DNA from: Limosilactobacillus sp.
Lineage (GTDB): Bacteria; Bacillota; Bacilli; Lactobacillales; Lactobacillaceae
DNA length: 32,148 bases
Direction of reading: 5' to 3'
Assembly: GCA_030530845.1 (NCBI GenBank)
Contig: JAUMUE010000021.1
Span: 1-32,148, forward strand
The translations under genes and the position numbers were made by a program. Position 1 is the first letter of the stretch. Every line of letters begins with the position of its first letter. Below the pieces are notes generated by a model that did not search any database, was not told the origin of the DNA, and saw only the letters and a program-made list of their open reading frames with translations. This document shows positions 15,147 to 23,475 of the stretch, in pieces.

Positions 15147-15175
15147 TTGACAAAACAATCTTTATCAGATAATAT
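15147..15175 (+). promoter_or_regulatory. Promoter of the tRNA-Gly/tRNA-Arg unit
   Basis: Consensus TTGACA (15147-15152), a 17-base spacer and TAATAT (15170-15175). It separates the Val-Leu pair from the Gly-Arg pair. Confidence 0.8.
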
Positions 15176-15212
15176 TAGTAATCGTTGATAACTTAATACA
15201 AGTTAAGCTTAT

Positions 15213-15284
15213 GCGGAAGTAGTTCAGTGGTAGAACATCACCTTGCCATGGTGGGGGTCGCGGGTTCGAATCCCGTCTTCCGCT
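15213..15284 (+). tRNA. tRNA-Gly (anticodon GCC)
   Basis: Acceptor GCGGAAG / CTTCCGC with discriminator T, anticodon loop TTGCCAT between CACC and GGTG, T-arm CGGG-TTCGAAT-CCCG. No encoded CCA; a short T run follows. Confidence 0.96.
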
Positions 15285-15289
15285 TTTTT

Positions 15290-15363
15290 GCACCCATAGC
15301 GCAATTGGATAGAGTGTCTGACTACGAATCAGAAGGTTGAAGGTTCGACTCCTTCTGGGTGCA
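15290..15363 (+). tRNA. tRNA-Arg (anticodon ACG)
   Basis: Acceptor GCACCCA / TGGGTGC with discriminator A, anticodon stem TCTGA/TCAGA with loop CTACGAA, T-arm GAAGG/CCTTC. The A34 would be edited to inosine by TadA, as known for this tRNA. No encoded CCA. Confidence 0.96.
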
Positions 15364-15368
15364 TCGCT

Positions 15369-15413
15369 AAAGCGTGACAGTTATTCTTATGAATATCTGT
15401 CACGCTTTTTCTT
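15369..15413 (+). terminator. Strong intrinsic terminator after tRNA-Arg
   Basis: A 12-bp stem AAAGCGTGACAG / CTGTCACGCTTT, extended inward by TATTC/GAATA after one mismatch, followed by TTTTTCTTT. It ends only a few bases before tRNA-Pro. Confidence 0.9.
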
Positions 15414-15416
15414 TAC

Positions 15417-15490
15417 CGGAAATTAGCTCAGTTTGGTAGAGCGCTGCGTTCGGGGCGCAGAGGTCGCAAGTTCGAATCCTGTATTTCCGA
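15417..15490 (+). tRNA. tRNA-Pro (anticodon CGG), isolated behind a terminator
   Basis: Acceptor CGGAAAT / ATTTCCG with discriminator A, D-stem GCTC/GAGC, anticodon stem CTGCG/CGCAG with loop TTCGGGG. The T-stem GCAAG / CCTGT contains an A-C mismatch at 52-62, where tRNA-Pro normally has G-C. A strong terminator ends 8 bases upstream and I find no promoter in the gap. Expression would therefore depend on read-through. The structure is otherwise intact. No encoded CCA. Confidence 0.88.
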
Positions 15491-15546
15491 TCCTCTGATA
15501 TTGAGTCTTTTCTTTTTTAGCGCAAAAAAATTTACCTGCCCAATCT

Positions 15547-15564
15547 TTGTGAAAAAGTATACAA
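15547..15564 (+). promoter_or_regulatory. Candidate Rex operator upstream of the flavoprotein reductase
   Basis: TTGTGAAAAAGTATACAA has a full left half (TTGTGA) and a partial right half (ACAA) of the Rex box TTGTGAANNNNTTCACAA. It overlaps the likely promoter region, about 30 bases before the start codon. Rex represses NADH-oxidising pathways until NADH/NAD+ rises. Confidence 0.4.
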
Positions 15565-15594
15565 TAATAATGCGAGGGGTTTAGGAGGTTAATT

Positions 15595-17436
15595 ATGAAA
15601 GCAGGTAAGTATAACGTAAAGGCGCAAGGGCATGGTACTAGTTACATGCCAATGGAGGTCACTTTATCTGAGAACCGTATCGAAAATATCGAAGTCGACA
15701 GTAAAGGAGAAACGCGAGGAGTTGCTGATGAAGTCTTCCACCGTCTTCCTCAACAAATCGTCGAATACCAGACCTTAAATGTCGACGCGGTTTCAGGTGC
15801 AACTATCTCAAGTCATGGGGTTATTGATGGTGTGGCCAGTGCAATTGAAATGTCTGGTGGGGACAATAATGAATTTTTAAACCGTCCAAAGCCAACAGAA
15901 CAAGACACGCAAGATCAAGAATTAGATACTGACGTTTTGGTGATTGGAGCTGGGGGAGCCGGACTTGCTGCAGCGGCTAATACGTATCAAAAGGGTAAGG
16001 AAGTCATCGTGGTCGAAAAGTTCCCACAAATCGGAGGTAACACCTCACGTGCTGGTGGACCAATGAACGCAGCTGAACCGGAATGGCAAAAGAAGTTCCC
16101 AGCATTAAAGGGTGAAAAACAGGCATTGAAGGAACTGATCGCAACTGACGAAGAGACTATCGATCCTGAATATCGTCATGATTTTGAACTCCTGAAGGAA
16201 CAGGTGCAAAAGTATCTAGATTCTGGATCAGACTATCTCTTTGATTCTGTTCTTCTGCACGAATTTCAAACCTATCTCGGGGGAAAACGAACTGACCTAA
16301 ACGGAAATGAAATCCATGGTAAGTATGACCTGGTCAAAACGCTGGTCAATAACTGCCTCGATTCTGTTAACTGGCTTAAGGAACTTGGCGTTAAGTTCGA
16401 TGAAAACGAAGTAACGATGCCGGTTGGTGCTTTGTGGCGCCGTGGACACAAGCCTGTGGAGCCAATGGGATATGCGTTTATCCACGTCCTTGGTGACTAC
16501 CTTAAGGATCACGGAGTTCAAATCATGACTGAAACTGATGCACAACACCTGATGATTGAAGACGGGAAGGTGGTCGGCGCAGTCTGCAAGAAACACAATG
16601 CGACGATTACAATCCACGCTAAGAGCGTCATCTTAACTTGTGGTGGTTTTGGTGCTAATACCAAGATGGTGCAAAAATACAACACTTACTGGAAGAAAAT
16701 TGCTGACGATATCCCAACTACCAACTCCCCAGCTATTACCGGGGATGGGATTTCACTTGGATTGGAAGCTGGGAGTGATTTGACGGGGATGGGATTCATT
16801 CAGTTGATGCCAGTGAGTGATCCGGTGACCGGTGAACTCTTCACTGGATTGCAGACGCCACCAGAAAATTACATAATGGTGAATCAAAAAGGTGCTCGCT
16901 TCGTTAATGAATTTGCTGAACGCGACGTTCTTGCGCAAGCTGCTATCAAGGAAGGTGGACTCTTTTATCTGATTGCCGATAGCAAGATTAAAGAGACTGC
17001 ATATAATACCAGTGACGAATCAATTGAAAAACAGGTTAAAGCAGGTACTCTATATCGGGCTGACTCTCTGGAGGAATTGGCTAAGAAGACTGGAATGGAT
17101 CATGAAACCTTGGTTGAGACGGTCAAGAAATATAATTCATACGTAGATCAAGGATTTGATCCTGAATTCGGAAAGACTGCGTTCCATCTCAAGTGTGAAG
17201 TGGCACCATTTTACGCAACACCACGTAAACCTGCTATTCACCATACGATGGGTGGTCTCAAAATCGATACAAAGTGCCATGTATTGAACAAGGACGGACA
17301 AGTCATCGCTGGGCTTTATTCTGCTGGTGAAAATGCTGGTGGATTGCACGCTGGTAACAGATTGGGTGGTAACTCACTTGCAGATATCTTTACCTTTGGA
17401 CGAATCGCATCTAATACAGCGATTAGCGAAATATAA
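15595..17436 (+). CDS. FMN/FAD flavoprotein reductase (fumarate-reductase-like flavocytochrome family)
   Basis: A 613-residue single-chain protein: an N-terminal FMN-binding domain (about 1-88) with DAVSGAT at 64-70, the motif whose Thr (T70) carries FMN covalently attached by ApbE-type transferase; a hydrophilic linker; and a FAD_binding_2/succinate dehydrogenase flavoprotein domain (about 110-612) with GAGGAG at 118-123 and the C-terminal FAD segment [10 protein letters not shown]. The family includes fumarate, urocanate and acrylate reductases, so the substrate is uncertain; fumarate as an electron sink is the usual annotation. No signal peptide or heme site (CxxCH) is present, so it should be cytoplasmic. 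AGGAGGT precedes the ATG. A Rex-like site lies upstream. Confidence 0.9.
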   Translation: MKAGKYNVKAQGHGTSYMPMEVTLSENRIENIEVDSKGETRGVADEVFHRLPQQIVEYQTLNVDAVSGATISSHGVIDGVASAIEMSGGDNNEFLNRPKPTEQDTQDQELDTDVLVIGAGGAGLAAAANTYQKGKEVIVVEKFPQIGGNTSRAGGPMNAAEPEWQKKFPALKGEKQALKELIATDEETIDPEYRHDFELLKEQVQKYLDSGSDYLFDSVLLHEFQTYLGGKRTDLNGNEIHGKYDLVKTLVNNCLDSVNWLKELGVKFDENEVTMPVGALWRRGHKPVEPMGYAFIHVLGDYLKDHGVQIMTETDAQHLMIEDGKVVGAVCKKHNATITIHAKSVILTCGGFGANTKMVQKYNTYWKKIADDIPTTNSPAITGDGISLGLEAGSDLTGMGFIQLMPVSDPVTGELFTGLQTPPENYIMVNQKGARFVNEFAERDVLAQAAIKEGGLFYLIADSKIKETAYNTSDESIEKQVKAGTLYRADSLEELAKKTGMDHETLVETVKKYNSYVDQGFDPEFGKTAFHLKCEVAPFYATPRKPAIHHTMGGLKIDTKCHVLNKDGQVIAGLYSAGENAGGLHAGNRLGGNSLADIFTFGRIASNTAISEI

Positions 17437-17437
17437 T

Positions 17438-17468
17438 AAAAAGCACTCGGAAACGGGTGCTTTTTCAT
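17438..17468 (+). terminator. Intrinsic terminator of the flavoprotein gene
   Basis: AAAAAGCACTCG pairs with CGGGTGCTTTTT (one G-T) over a GAAA tetraloop, followed by a T-rich tail. Confidence 0.9.
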
Positions 17469-17472
17469 TTTC

Positions 17473-17500
17473 CTTGCCAGCTAATTCATAAAGTGGCAAG
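17473..17500 (+). repeat. Inverted repeat ahead of the metalloprotease gene
   Basis: CTTGCCA (17473-17479) and TGGCAAG (17494-17500) are perfectly complementary with 14 bases between. They lie in the only 55 bases available for a promoter, so they may be an operator or a leader hairpin. No clear -35/-10 pair is visible. Confidence 0.5.
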
Positions 17501-17524
17501 ATATCGTGAAAGGGGGATTGTGAA

Positions 17525-18202
17525 ATGAAAAAGTTCTGGATAAGGATGCTCTTCGTATTCATCATGGTGACATCCTTATTTACAACGGCGAAGGCAGATA
17601 TTACCACTCCATCAATTTTTGATTCGAATAACACTAGTGGTAACATCGTCTTTTCGGACGGCACATCTTCTCAAGCGGTCCGGGCAGCCAAGCATCACCT
17701 GTATTTGCCGACTAATACACCAACGCCGACACAGGGCTACCGCTGGCCGATGCGGACAATCAAGATCTACATGGATACTGACGACCACGCGATTCAGCAG
17801 GCCTTTCGTGGAGCGGTGCGGGGATGGAATAAGACTAAGGTAGTGAATATTCGCTGGACCAAGGACGAGGATAAGGCGGATATTATCGCACGTGATGGGA
17901 ACCTCTCCAACCTTAATCAACCGACAGGCGGCTATACGACTACCCAACTGGGATCGACCAGTACACAGTTTAATCCCGATACTCATGCGCTGATCCAGGC
18001 GCGGTCGACTCTCGATGCAGCTCATCTAGACTACGCTAACCGTGATTTTCGGACCCACGTTGCTGAACACGAACTCGGTCACGCCCTGGGACTGGCTCAC
18101 GCACCAGAGTACATGCACAGCGTCATGATCCCACGTAACATCCGGTCGGGTATTACCAAGACAGATAAGAAAACGCTCCGGATGTTGTATAATCTCGAAT
18201 AA
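17525..18202 (+). CDS. Secreted matrixin-like zinc metalloprotease (M10 type)
   Basis: A 225-residue protein with a signal peptide (KK at the N-terminus, hydrophobic core to about residue 20, cleavage near TTAKA-D at 24-25). The catalytic domain has the extended zinc motif HELGHALGLAH (H182, E183, H186, H192) followed by SVMIP, a plausible Met-turn at M201. This is the metzincin pattern of family M10 (matrixins). It lacks the pro-domain cysteine switch and any cell-wall anchor, so it is probably released. Natural substrates are unknown; small matrixin-like proteins occur in lactobacilli. GAAAGGGGGA precedes the ATG. Confidence 0.85.
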   Translation: MKKFWIRMLFVFIMVTSLFTTAKADITTPSIFDSNNTSGNIVFSDGTSSQAVRAAKHHLYLPTNTPTPTQGYRWPMRTIKIYMDTDDHAIQQAFRGAVRGWNKTKVVNIRWTKDEDKADIIARDGNLSNLNQPTGGYTTTQLGSTSTQFNPDTHALIQARSTLDAAHLDYANRDFRTHVAEHELGHALGLAHAPEYMHSVMIPRNIRSGITKTDKKTLRMLYNLE

Positions 18203-18224
18203 ATTGTGACCTATTTCTCAAATT

Positions 18225-18281
18225 ATCCGTTTTTCTGTGAATCAAACTTCCAGATGAACGGATTTTTAATTTTAAATCCGT
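18225..18281 (+). terminator. Terminator-like region with alternative pairings after the metalloprotease gene
   Basis: ATCCGTT (18225-18231) pairs with AACGGAT (18257-18263), followed by TTTTAATTTT. The same ACGGATTT (18258-18265) can instead pair with AAATCCGT (18274-18281), which would remove the terminator. The rest of the gap (18282-18360) shows nothing recognisable. Confidence 0.5.
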
Positions 18282-18386
18282 GAACACCATACAACCGCCA
18301 TACGGCAAACGATGCATTACAGCAACAAAAGAAAAGGATTAAATTTTACAAAACTTTGACCTTGTGCTTTAAATCGAGTAGAGTTC

Positions 18387-18418
18387 TGCTATAATAGATA
18401 TTGTGAAAAATATAACAT
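18387..18418 (+). promoter_or_regulatory. Promoter of the alcohol dehydrogenase gene with a candidate Rex site
   Basis: Extended -10 TGCTATAAT (18387-18395). Just downstream, TTGTGAAAAATATAACAT (18401-18418) has a perfect left half and a weak right half of the Rex box. It would overlap the transcription start, suited to repression. It shares TTGTGAAAAA with the site before the flavoprotein gene. Confidence 0.45.
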
Positions 18419-18444
18419 GCTTATTACAAAGGAGATCTTAAGCT

Positions 18445-19467
18445 ATGAGAGCTGCTGTTATCAATGATCCAGTCGATGGATACGTTACTGTTAAAGATGT
18501 TAAGCTTCGTGACCTTCAACCAGGTGAAGCTTTAGTAGATATGGAATACTGTGGTCTTTGTCACACTGACCTCCACTGTGCTGCTGGTGACTTTGGTGAG
18601 AAACCTGGTCGTATCATTGGCCACGAAGGTGTGGGTCGTGTAAGCAAGGTTGCCCCTGGCGTTACTAGCTTGAAGGTTGGCGACCGTGTATCAATCGCTT
18701 GGTTCTTCAAGGGTTGTGGCCACTGTGAATACTGCTTAACTGGCCGCGAAACTCTTTGCCGTAACGTTCTTAACGCTGGTTACACTGCTGATGGTGCAAT
18801 GGCTGAACAATGCATCGTTCCAGCTGACTACGCTGTTAAGGTTCCAGAAGGCCTTGACCCTGTTGAAGCTACTTCATTGACTTGTGCCGGTGTTACTATG
18901 TACAAGGCTTTGAAGGTTGCTGACATCAAGCCTGGTCAATGGGTATCAATCGTTGGTGCTGGTGGTCTTGGTAACCTCGGTATCCAATTTGCCCACAACG
19001 TCTTCGGTGCTCACGTTATCGCCGTTGATGGTAACCCTGACAAGCTCGCAGCTGCTAAGGAAAACGGTGCTGAAATTTGCATCAACCGTCACGACAATAA
19101 CGTTGACGAACAAATCCAAGAAAAGGTTGGCGGTGTTCACGCTGCAGTTGTTACTGCCGTTTCTGCTGCTGCCTTTGACCAAGCAGTTAACTCACTTCGT
19201 CCAGACGGTAAGTTAGTTGCAGTTGCCCTCCCACAAGGTGACATGAAGCTCAACATCGCTAAGACTGTTCTTGATGGTATCATCGTTGCTGGTTCATTAG
19301 TTGGTACTCGTCAAGACCTCGCTGAATGTTTCCAATTCGGTGCTGAAGGTAAGGTTCACCCTATCTGCAAGACCCGGAAGCTTTCAGAAATTAACGACAT
19401 GATTCAAGAATTGAAGGATAACAAGGTTGTTGGACGTAACGTTGTTGATTTCTCGCTTGAAAAATAA
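18445..19467 (+). CDS. adhP: Zinc-dependent alcohol dehydrogenase (AdhP type)
   Basis: A 340-residue medium-chain dehydrogenase that reduces acetaldehyde to ethanol with NADH. Catalytic zinc ligands C39 (GLCHTD) and H60-E61 (GHEGVG) are present, the structural zinc cysteines are C91, C94, C97 and C105, and the NAD-binding loop GAGGLGNLG is near 172-180. In heterofermentative lactobacilli such enzymes regenerate NAD+. Its codon use is strongly biased (GTT, GCT, CGT, CTT), like rpoB/rpoC nearby, suggesting high expression. AAAGGAG precedes the ATG. It is monocistronic with its own promoter and terminator. Confidence 0.94.
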   Translation: MRAAVINDPVDGYVTVKDVKLRDLQPGEALVDMEYCGLCHTDLHCAAGDFGEKPGRIIGHEGVGRVSKVAPGVTSLKVGDRVSIAWFFKGCGHCEYCLTGRETLCRNVLNAGYTADGAMAEQCIVPADYAVKVPEGLDPVEATSLTCAGVTMYKALKVADIKPGQWVSIVGAGGLGNLGIQFAHNVFGAHVIAVDGNPDKLAAAKENGAEICINRHDNNVDEQIQEKVGGVHAAVVTAVSAAAFDQAVNSLRPDGKLVAVALPQGDMKLNIAKTVLDGIIVAGSLVGTRQDLAECFQFGAEGKVHPICKTRKLSEINDMIQELKDNKVVGRNVVDFSLEK

Positions 19468-19493
19468 TCCAGTTGACAATTAATCGACTCTAG

Positions 19494-19523
19494 AAAGGAT
19501 TGCGGTTTCCGTGATCCTTTTTC
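19494..19523 (+). terminator. Intrinsic terminator of adhP
   Basis: AAAGGAT (19494-19500) pairs with ATCCTTT (19514-19520), with inner CGG/CCG pairing, followed by TTTC. Confidence 0.8.
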
Positions 19524-19587
19524 TGTTTAAATTTCCCTCAGCCTAAACTGTTTGATAGGCAAAGCCATGAATCTATGTTAAAATTAT

Positions 19588-19604
19588 GGTCAAGATTAGT
19601 CAGA
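19588..19604 (+). promoter_or_regulatory. CtsR box upstream of ctsR-clpC
   Basis: GGTCAAG-ATT-AGTCAGA resembles the CtsR tandem heptad RGTCAAA-NNN-RGTCAAA, with one and two departures in the two halves. It starts just after the extended -10 TGTTAAAAT (19576-19584) and ends 15 bases before the ctsR ATG. This supports autoregulation and heat induction of the operon. Confidence 0.75.
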
Positions 19605-19619
19605 CAGGGAGGTTCAAAT

Positions 19620-20087
19620 ATGGAAAACAAAAGCATTTCTGATATTATTGAAGCTTACCTCAAAGAGATTATAGGTGATTCCGCACAGATCGAAATTCGC
19701 CGCTCTGAGATTGCAAACCATTTTGACGTGGTGCCATCTCAGATTAATTACGTAATTAAGACTAGGTTCACAATTCAAAATGGCTACCTGGTTCAAAGTA
19801 AACGTGGCGGGGGCGGATATATCCGAATTGAGCGAGTTAATTTACTTGATAACGTCGACGTGTTAAACTCATTAATCCAAACAATTGGTGACTCAATTCG
19901 CGAGCGTGAAGCTTTTGCAATTATTCAAACTTTATATGATGAGAAAGTGATTACCCAGCGTGAAGGGGACTTGATGTTGACGGCCCTCTCCAAGCAGACA
20001 CTGGGAATCGGTAGTAAAGAGATTGAGGAACGGCTCAGAGCACGTGTGTTGATTTCACTGCTGAATCGGTTACGGTACGAGAGCTAG
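19620..20087 (+). CDS. ctsR: Heat-shock repressor CtsR
   Basis: A 155-residue CtsR: N-terminal winged helix with the glycine-rich wing RGGGGYIRI (about 62-70) that reads the heptad operators, and a C-terminal helical domain (about 80-155) for dimerisation and McsB/Clp control in other species. CtsR represses clp genes and is released by heat. The frame is open to 19575, but GGGAGG before the ATG at 19620 and family alignment (MENKSISDIIE) fix the start. clpC follows after 15 bases, so they are one operon. mcsA and mcsB, which lie between them in Bacillus, are absent, as is usual in lactobacilli. Confidence 0.95.
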   Translation: MENKSISDIIEAYLKEIIGDSAQIEIRRSEIANHFDVVPSQINYVIKTRFTIQNGYLVQSKRGGGGYIRIERVNLLDNVDVLNSLIQTIGDSIREREAFAIIQTLYDEKVITQREGDLMLTALSKQTLGIGSKEIEERLRARVLISLLNRLRYES

Positions 20088-20102
20088 AAGGGACGGATGC
20101 TT

Positions 20103-22601
20103 ATGGATAACATGTTTACACCCAGCGCTAAGCACATCTTAGAACTGGCATATGAACAAGCAAAATACTTCAGACACCAAGCTGTGGGGACAGAGCACAT
20201 CCTCCTCGCTATGACCTTGGACGATGATAGCATCGCTGCGAAGGTTCTGGAGCAATTTACGGTTTCTTGCGACGACATCCGTGAAGAAATCGAAGCGTTG
20301 GTGGGTTACGGTACCTTGCAAAACCCACAAAACGTCACTTACCTTCCATACTCACCAAAGGCGCAACAAATTTTGGAAAACGCGTCTGTGGAAGCACGGC
20401 GTACACACTCAATGAAGGTCGGTACAGAACACATCTTGCTTGCACTGCTGGCAGATAGCACGATTCTGTCTACCCGGATTTTGAATGCATTAGACGTTGA
20501 TATCGCACGTGTTCGCAAGGTGACTCTTCGGCGCATGGGTGTTTCCGAAGCCCAATTGCGTCGTGACCGCATGCAAGATCGTCTTGGTAAGGGTGATGCT
20601 GGCGAACAAGGTGGTACACAAACCTTGGATAACCTTGCTACGGATATGACTGAATTAGCCCGCCGAGGTGAGCTCGACCCAGTGATTGGCCGTGACAAAG
20701 AAATCAAGCGGACAATTCAAATTCTTTCACGCCGGACCAAGAACAACCCTGTTTTGATCGGTGAACCCGGTGTTGGTAAGACTGCGATCGTTGAAGGCCT
20801 TGCCCAAATGATCGTCAAGAAGGAAGTTCCTGAAGATATGAGCAACAAGCGCGTGATGGCCCTGGATATGGGATCACTCGTTGCGGGAACCAAGTATCGT
20901 GGTGAATTCGAAAACCGCCTCAAGAAGGTCATTGAAGAAATTCAAGCCGACAAGAATGTCATCTTATTCATCGATGAATTGCACACGATGATCGGTGCCG
21001 GCGGGGCAGAAGGGGCAATTGATGCATCCAATATCTTGAAGCCTGCTTTAGCTCGGGGCCAACTGCAAACAATCGGTGCCACTACCATTGACGAATACCA
21101 ACAATACGTGGAATCCGACGCAGCTTTGGAACGCCGGTTTGCGACTGTCCAAGTTGACGAACCAACTGACGAGGACACGTTGAAGATCCTTGAAGGTTTG
21201 CGTCCTAAGTACGAAGCGCACCACAAAGTTCAGATCACTGACGAAGCGCTCGAACAAGCCGTAAAGCTATCTGACCGCTACATTTCTGATCGCTTCCTTC
21301 CTGATAAGGCGGTTGACCTGATGGATGAAGCAGCTGCCAGTGTCCGGATCAACTATGCCGGGGATGGCAACCGCAAGCCAACGATCGAAGAAGAATACCA
21401 TCACAACAAGCAGATGATGAATGAAAAAGCGTTCGAAGGTAACTTTGAAGAGGCTGAAACCTACCGTGTGAAGGCGGCTAAGCTTGAAAAGAAGTTGGAA
21501 GAAATGAATAATAGTGGTTACGTCGAAAAGAAGCCTGAATACCGCAACAAGGTTAAGTGTGAAGACATCGCTCAAGTAGTTTCTGACTGGACTGGAATTC
21601 CAATAACCCAACTGAACAAGTCTGAAAGTGACCGGCTTGTGAACCTCGAGAAGTTATTACATGAACGTGTCATTGGCCAAAATGAAGCGGTTGATGCAGT
21701 TGCTAAGGCCATTCGCCGTGCTCGCAGTGGATTGAAGAACCCAGATCGTCCAATCGGTTCATTCATGTTCCTCGGTCCAACCGGTGTCGGTAAGACTGAA
21801 TTAGCCAAGGCATTAGCTGAAGCTATGTTTGGTTCCGAAGACAACATGATCCGGATTGACATGTCTGAGTACATGGAAAAGTACAGCACGAGCCGTTTAG
21901 TCGGTGCTGCACCTGGTTACGTGGGTTACGACGAAGGTGGTCAATTGACCGAAAAAGTTCGTCAACATCCATACTCAGTCGTTCTCTTTGACGAAGCTGA
22001 AAAGGCACACCCAGACGTCTTCAACTTGTTGCTGCAAGTTCTCGACGATGGTTACTTGACTGATGCGAAGGGTCGCCGAATTGATTTCCGCAACACCATC
22101 ATCATCATGACTTCTAACCTCGGTGCCACGACGCTTAAGGATGAAAAGGAAGTAGGTTTTGGCGCCAAGGACCTGTCACAGGACTACGACGCAATGGCTA
22201 AGACCATCCGCGACCAACTCAAACTACACTTCCGGCCTGAATTCCTCAACCGGATCGATGAAAACATTATCTTCCACTCACTTAACAAGCAAGAATTGCA
22301 CGAAATTGTTAAGTTGATGGCTAACGAATTAGAAGACCGAGTTGCCGAACAAGATATCAACTTGAAGGTTACAGCGGCTGCTATCGATGCAATCGCCAAG
22401 GCAGGTTACGACCCAGAATACGGTGCGCGTCCACTCCGTCGTGCATTGCAAACTGAAGTCGAAGATCGCCTCAGTATCGCCCTGATTGACGGTTCACTCA
22501 AATCCGGTGATTCTGTCACTGTCGGTGCGACCCAAGGAAAGATCACAATCAAGGTTAAAGGCGCTAGTCGTAAAGAAGATAGATTAATTACAAATAAGTA
22601 G
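20103..22601 (+). CDS. clpC: ATP-dependent Clp protease ATPase subunit ClpC
   Basis: An 832-residue AAA+ unfoldase that feeds proteins to ClpP. Order: two Clp_N repeats (about 1-145), AAA1 with Walker A GEPGVGKT near residue 220 and Walker B VILFIDE, a UVR/middle coiled region (about 425-470) typical of ClpC rather than ClpA/B/E, AAA2 with GPTGVGKT near 558 and VVLFDEAE, and the D2-small domain to the end. Two ATGs are in frame: 20097 is only 3 bases after AAGGGA, so I use 20103 ([10 protein letters not shown]), matching relatives. It is co-transcribed with ctsR under the CtsR box. Confidence 0.96.
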   Translation: MDNMFTPSAKHILELAYEQAKYFRHQAVGTEHILLAMTLDDDSIAAKVLEQFTVSCDDIREEIEALVGYGTLQNPQNVTYLPYSPKAQQILENASVEARRTHSMKVGTEHILLALLADSTILSTRILNALDVDIARVRKVTLRRMGVSEAQLRRDRMQDRLGKGDAGEQGGTQTLDNLATDMTELARRGELDPVIGRDKEIKRTIQILSRRTKNNPVLIGEPGVGKTAIVEGLAQMIVKKEVPEDMSNKRVMALDMGSLVAGTKYRGEFENRLKKVIEEIQADKNVILFIDELHTMIGAGGAEGAIDASNILKPALARGQLQTIGATTIDEYQQYVESDAALERRFATVQVDEPTDEDTLKILEGLRPKYEAHHKVQITDEALEQAVKLSDRYISDRFLPDKAVDLMDEAAASVRINYAGDGNRKPTIEEEYHHNKQMMNEKAFEGNFEEAETYRVKAAKLEKKLEEMNNSGYVEKKPEYRNKVKCEDIAQVVSDWTGIPITQLNKSESDRLVNLEKLLHERVIGQNEAVDAVAKAIRRARSGLKNPDRPIGSFMFLGPTGVGKTELAKALAEAMFGSEDNMIRIDMSEYMEKYSTSRLVGAAPGYVGYDEGGQLTEKVRQHPYSVVLFDEAEKAHPDVFNLLLQVLDDGYLTDAKGRRIDFRNTIIIMTSNLGATTLKDEKEVGFGAKDLSQDYDAMAKTIRDQLKLHFRPEFLNRIDENIIFHSLNKQELHEIVKLMANELEDRVAEQDINLKVTAAAIDAIAKAGYDPEYGARPLRRALQTEVEDRLSIALIDGSLKSGDSVTVGATQGKITIKVKGASRKEDRLITNK

Positions 22602-22603
22602 AT

Positions 22604-22651
22604 AAAAGCAACTGAATGTCTTACGTGTGGCAAGGTATTCAGTGCTTTTTG
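22604..22651 (+). terminator. Intrinsic terminator of ctsR-clpC
   Basis: AAAGCA-ACTGAAT pairs with ATTCAGTGCTTT with one bulged base, followed by a T run. Confidence 0.8.
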
Positions 22652-22662
22652 TGTAAAAACGG

Positions 22663-22698
22663 TTGTCTAGTAATGAATCAAAGTTTTATAATTGATTC
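22663..22698 (+). promoter_or_regulatory. Promoter and putative autoregulatory operator of the TetR gene
   Basis: TTGTCT (22663-22668), an 18-base spacer and TATAAT (22687-22692). GAATCAA (22675-22681) and TTGATTC (22692-22698) form a perfect 7-bp inverted repeat with 10 bases between, spanning the -10, a normal place for a TetR operator. Confidence 0.65.
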
Positions 22699-22721
22699 TA
22701 GTTTTATTTAGGAGGAGAATT

Positions 22722-23324
22722 ATGGCTATTTCCAATACCAGGACGGATAAAAATGAAAAGACACGTAAAGCGATTGTCAAAGGGGGTACAAGACTCTTCT
22801 TGCGTCGCGGTTACGCCAACGTTTCTACCCGGGATGTGTCTAAGGAAGTGGGAATTACCCAGCCAGCTTTGTACCACTACTTCGCTGATAAAGAAGAAAT
22901 TTTCCTTGGAGTAGTTCAAAACCTTGGTTCAAATTTCCGCAAAGACTTGAACAAGACATTGCGTAATCACAAGTTGGATGCTGAAGGCCAATTGATGGAA
23001 ATCGTAACTGCCCTGAAGCACCCACGTCCAGCATCAATTTACGAACTGTACAACGAAGCGATTGCAGAAATGCAAAAGGCTAACGCTGTGAAGCTGGACA
23101 TGCTTTTTAAGATGTACTACCTTGATCCACTGGGAGAATTTTTCTCTCAAAACCTTGTGGACATGCGCTCTGACTTGTTGCCAGTCGAAGCTGCAGAAGT
23201 CTTTCTTTCCAGCCTTCGTCCAATCTTCGGTGTTCACCAAAACATTGGTGGATTATCCATCACTGACGAACAACGTGACAGACTGATTTTAAATTGCATC
23301 TTGTACGGACTTGTTAAGCGTTAA
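22722..23324 (+). CDS. TetR family transcriptional regulator
   Basis: A 200-residue TetR/AcrR protein. The DNA-binding part is clear: KGGTRLFLRRGYANVSTRDVSKEVGITQPALYHYF carries helix-turn-helix residues ending in the LYHYF signature, followed by DKEEIF. The C-terminal ligand domain has no recognisable specificity. The ATG at 22722 follows AGGAGGAG; the frame is open back to 22692 but that region is promoter. No divergent or downstream partner gene is present (rpoB follows with its own promoter), so targets other than itself are probably elsewhere. Confidence 0.9.
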   Translation: MAISNTRTDKNEKTRKAIVKGGTRLFLRRGYANVSTRDVSKEVGITQPALYHYFADKEEIFLGVVQNLGSNFRKDLNKTLRNHKLDAEGQLMEIVTALKHPRPASIYELYNEAIAEMQKANAVKLDMLFKMYYLDPLGEFFSQNLVDMRSDLLPVEAAEVFLSSLRPIFGVHQNIGGLSITDEQRDRLILNCILYGLVKR

Positions 23325-23341
23325 TTCCTACAGCTTTTCTA

Positions 23342-23370
23342 TTGACAATCTAAGCCATTATTCATATACT
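23342..23370 (+). promoter_or_regulatory. Promoter of rpoB-rpoC
   Basis: Consensus TTGACA (23342-23347), exactly 17 bases, TATACT (23365-23370). A second TATAAT at 23370-23375 lies 5 bases on and gives an over-long spacer. The distance to the rpoB start leaves a leader of about 180 bases. Confidence 0.8.
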
Positions 23371-23398
23371 ATAATAGTATGTAATTGTGAGTTCATTT

Positions 23399-23475
23399 GA
23401 ATGCGGTGATCTATTGTCCATCGCGTTCTGCAATAAAACCAAAGACAGTTTCCAGGCTGTTTTTGGATTTTTTTT
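23399..23475 (+). promoter_or_regulatory. rpoB leader: hairpin followed by an intrinsic terminator (putative attenuator)
   Basis: Hairpin 1 pairs GAATGCGGTG (23399-23408) with CATCGCGTTC (23419-23428), 10 bp with two G-T. Hairpin 2 pairs CCAAAGACAG (23439-23448) with CTGTTTTTGG (23457-23466), 10 bp with one G-T, and is followed by A and eight T (23468-23475). This has every feature of an intrinsic terminator, between the rpoB promoter and its coding region. It suggests premature termination as a control of RNA polymerase synthesis. What would relieve it is not visible. Confidence 0.7.

Noticed and set aside
15364..15416. Promoter for tRNA-Pro in the gap after tRNA-Arg
   Set aside because: TATGAAT resembles a -10, but it lies in the terminator loop and has no -35 at a workable distance.
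19575..19619. Longer CtsR reading from 19575
   Set aside because: It would translate through the -10 and the CtsR box; the ATG at 19620 has a good ribosome site.
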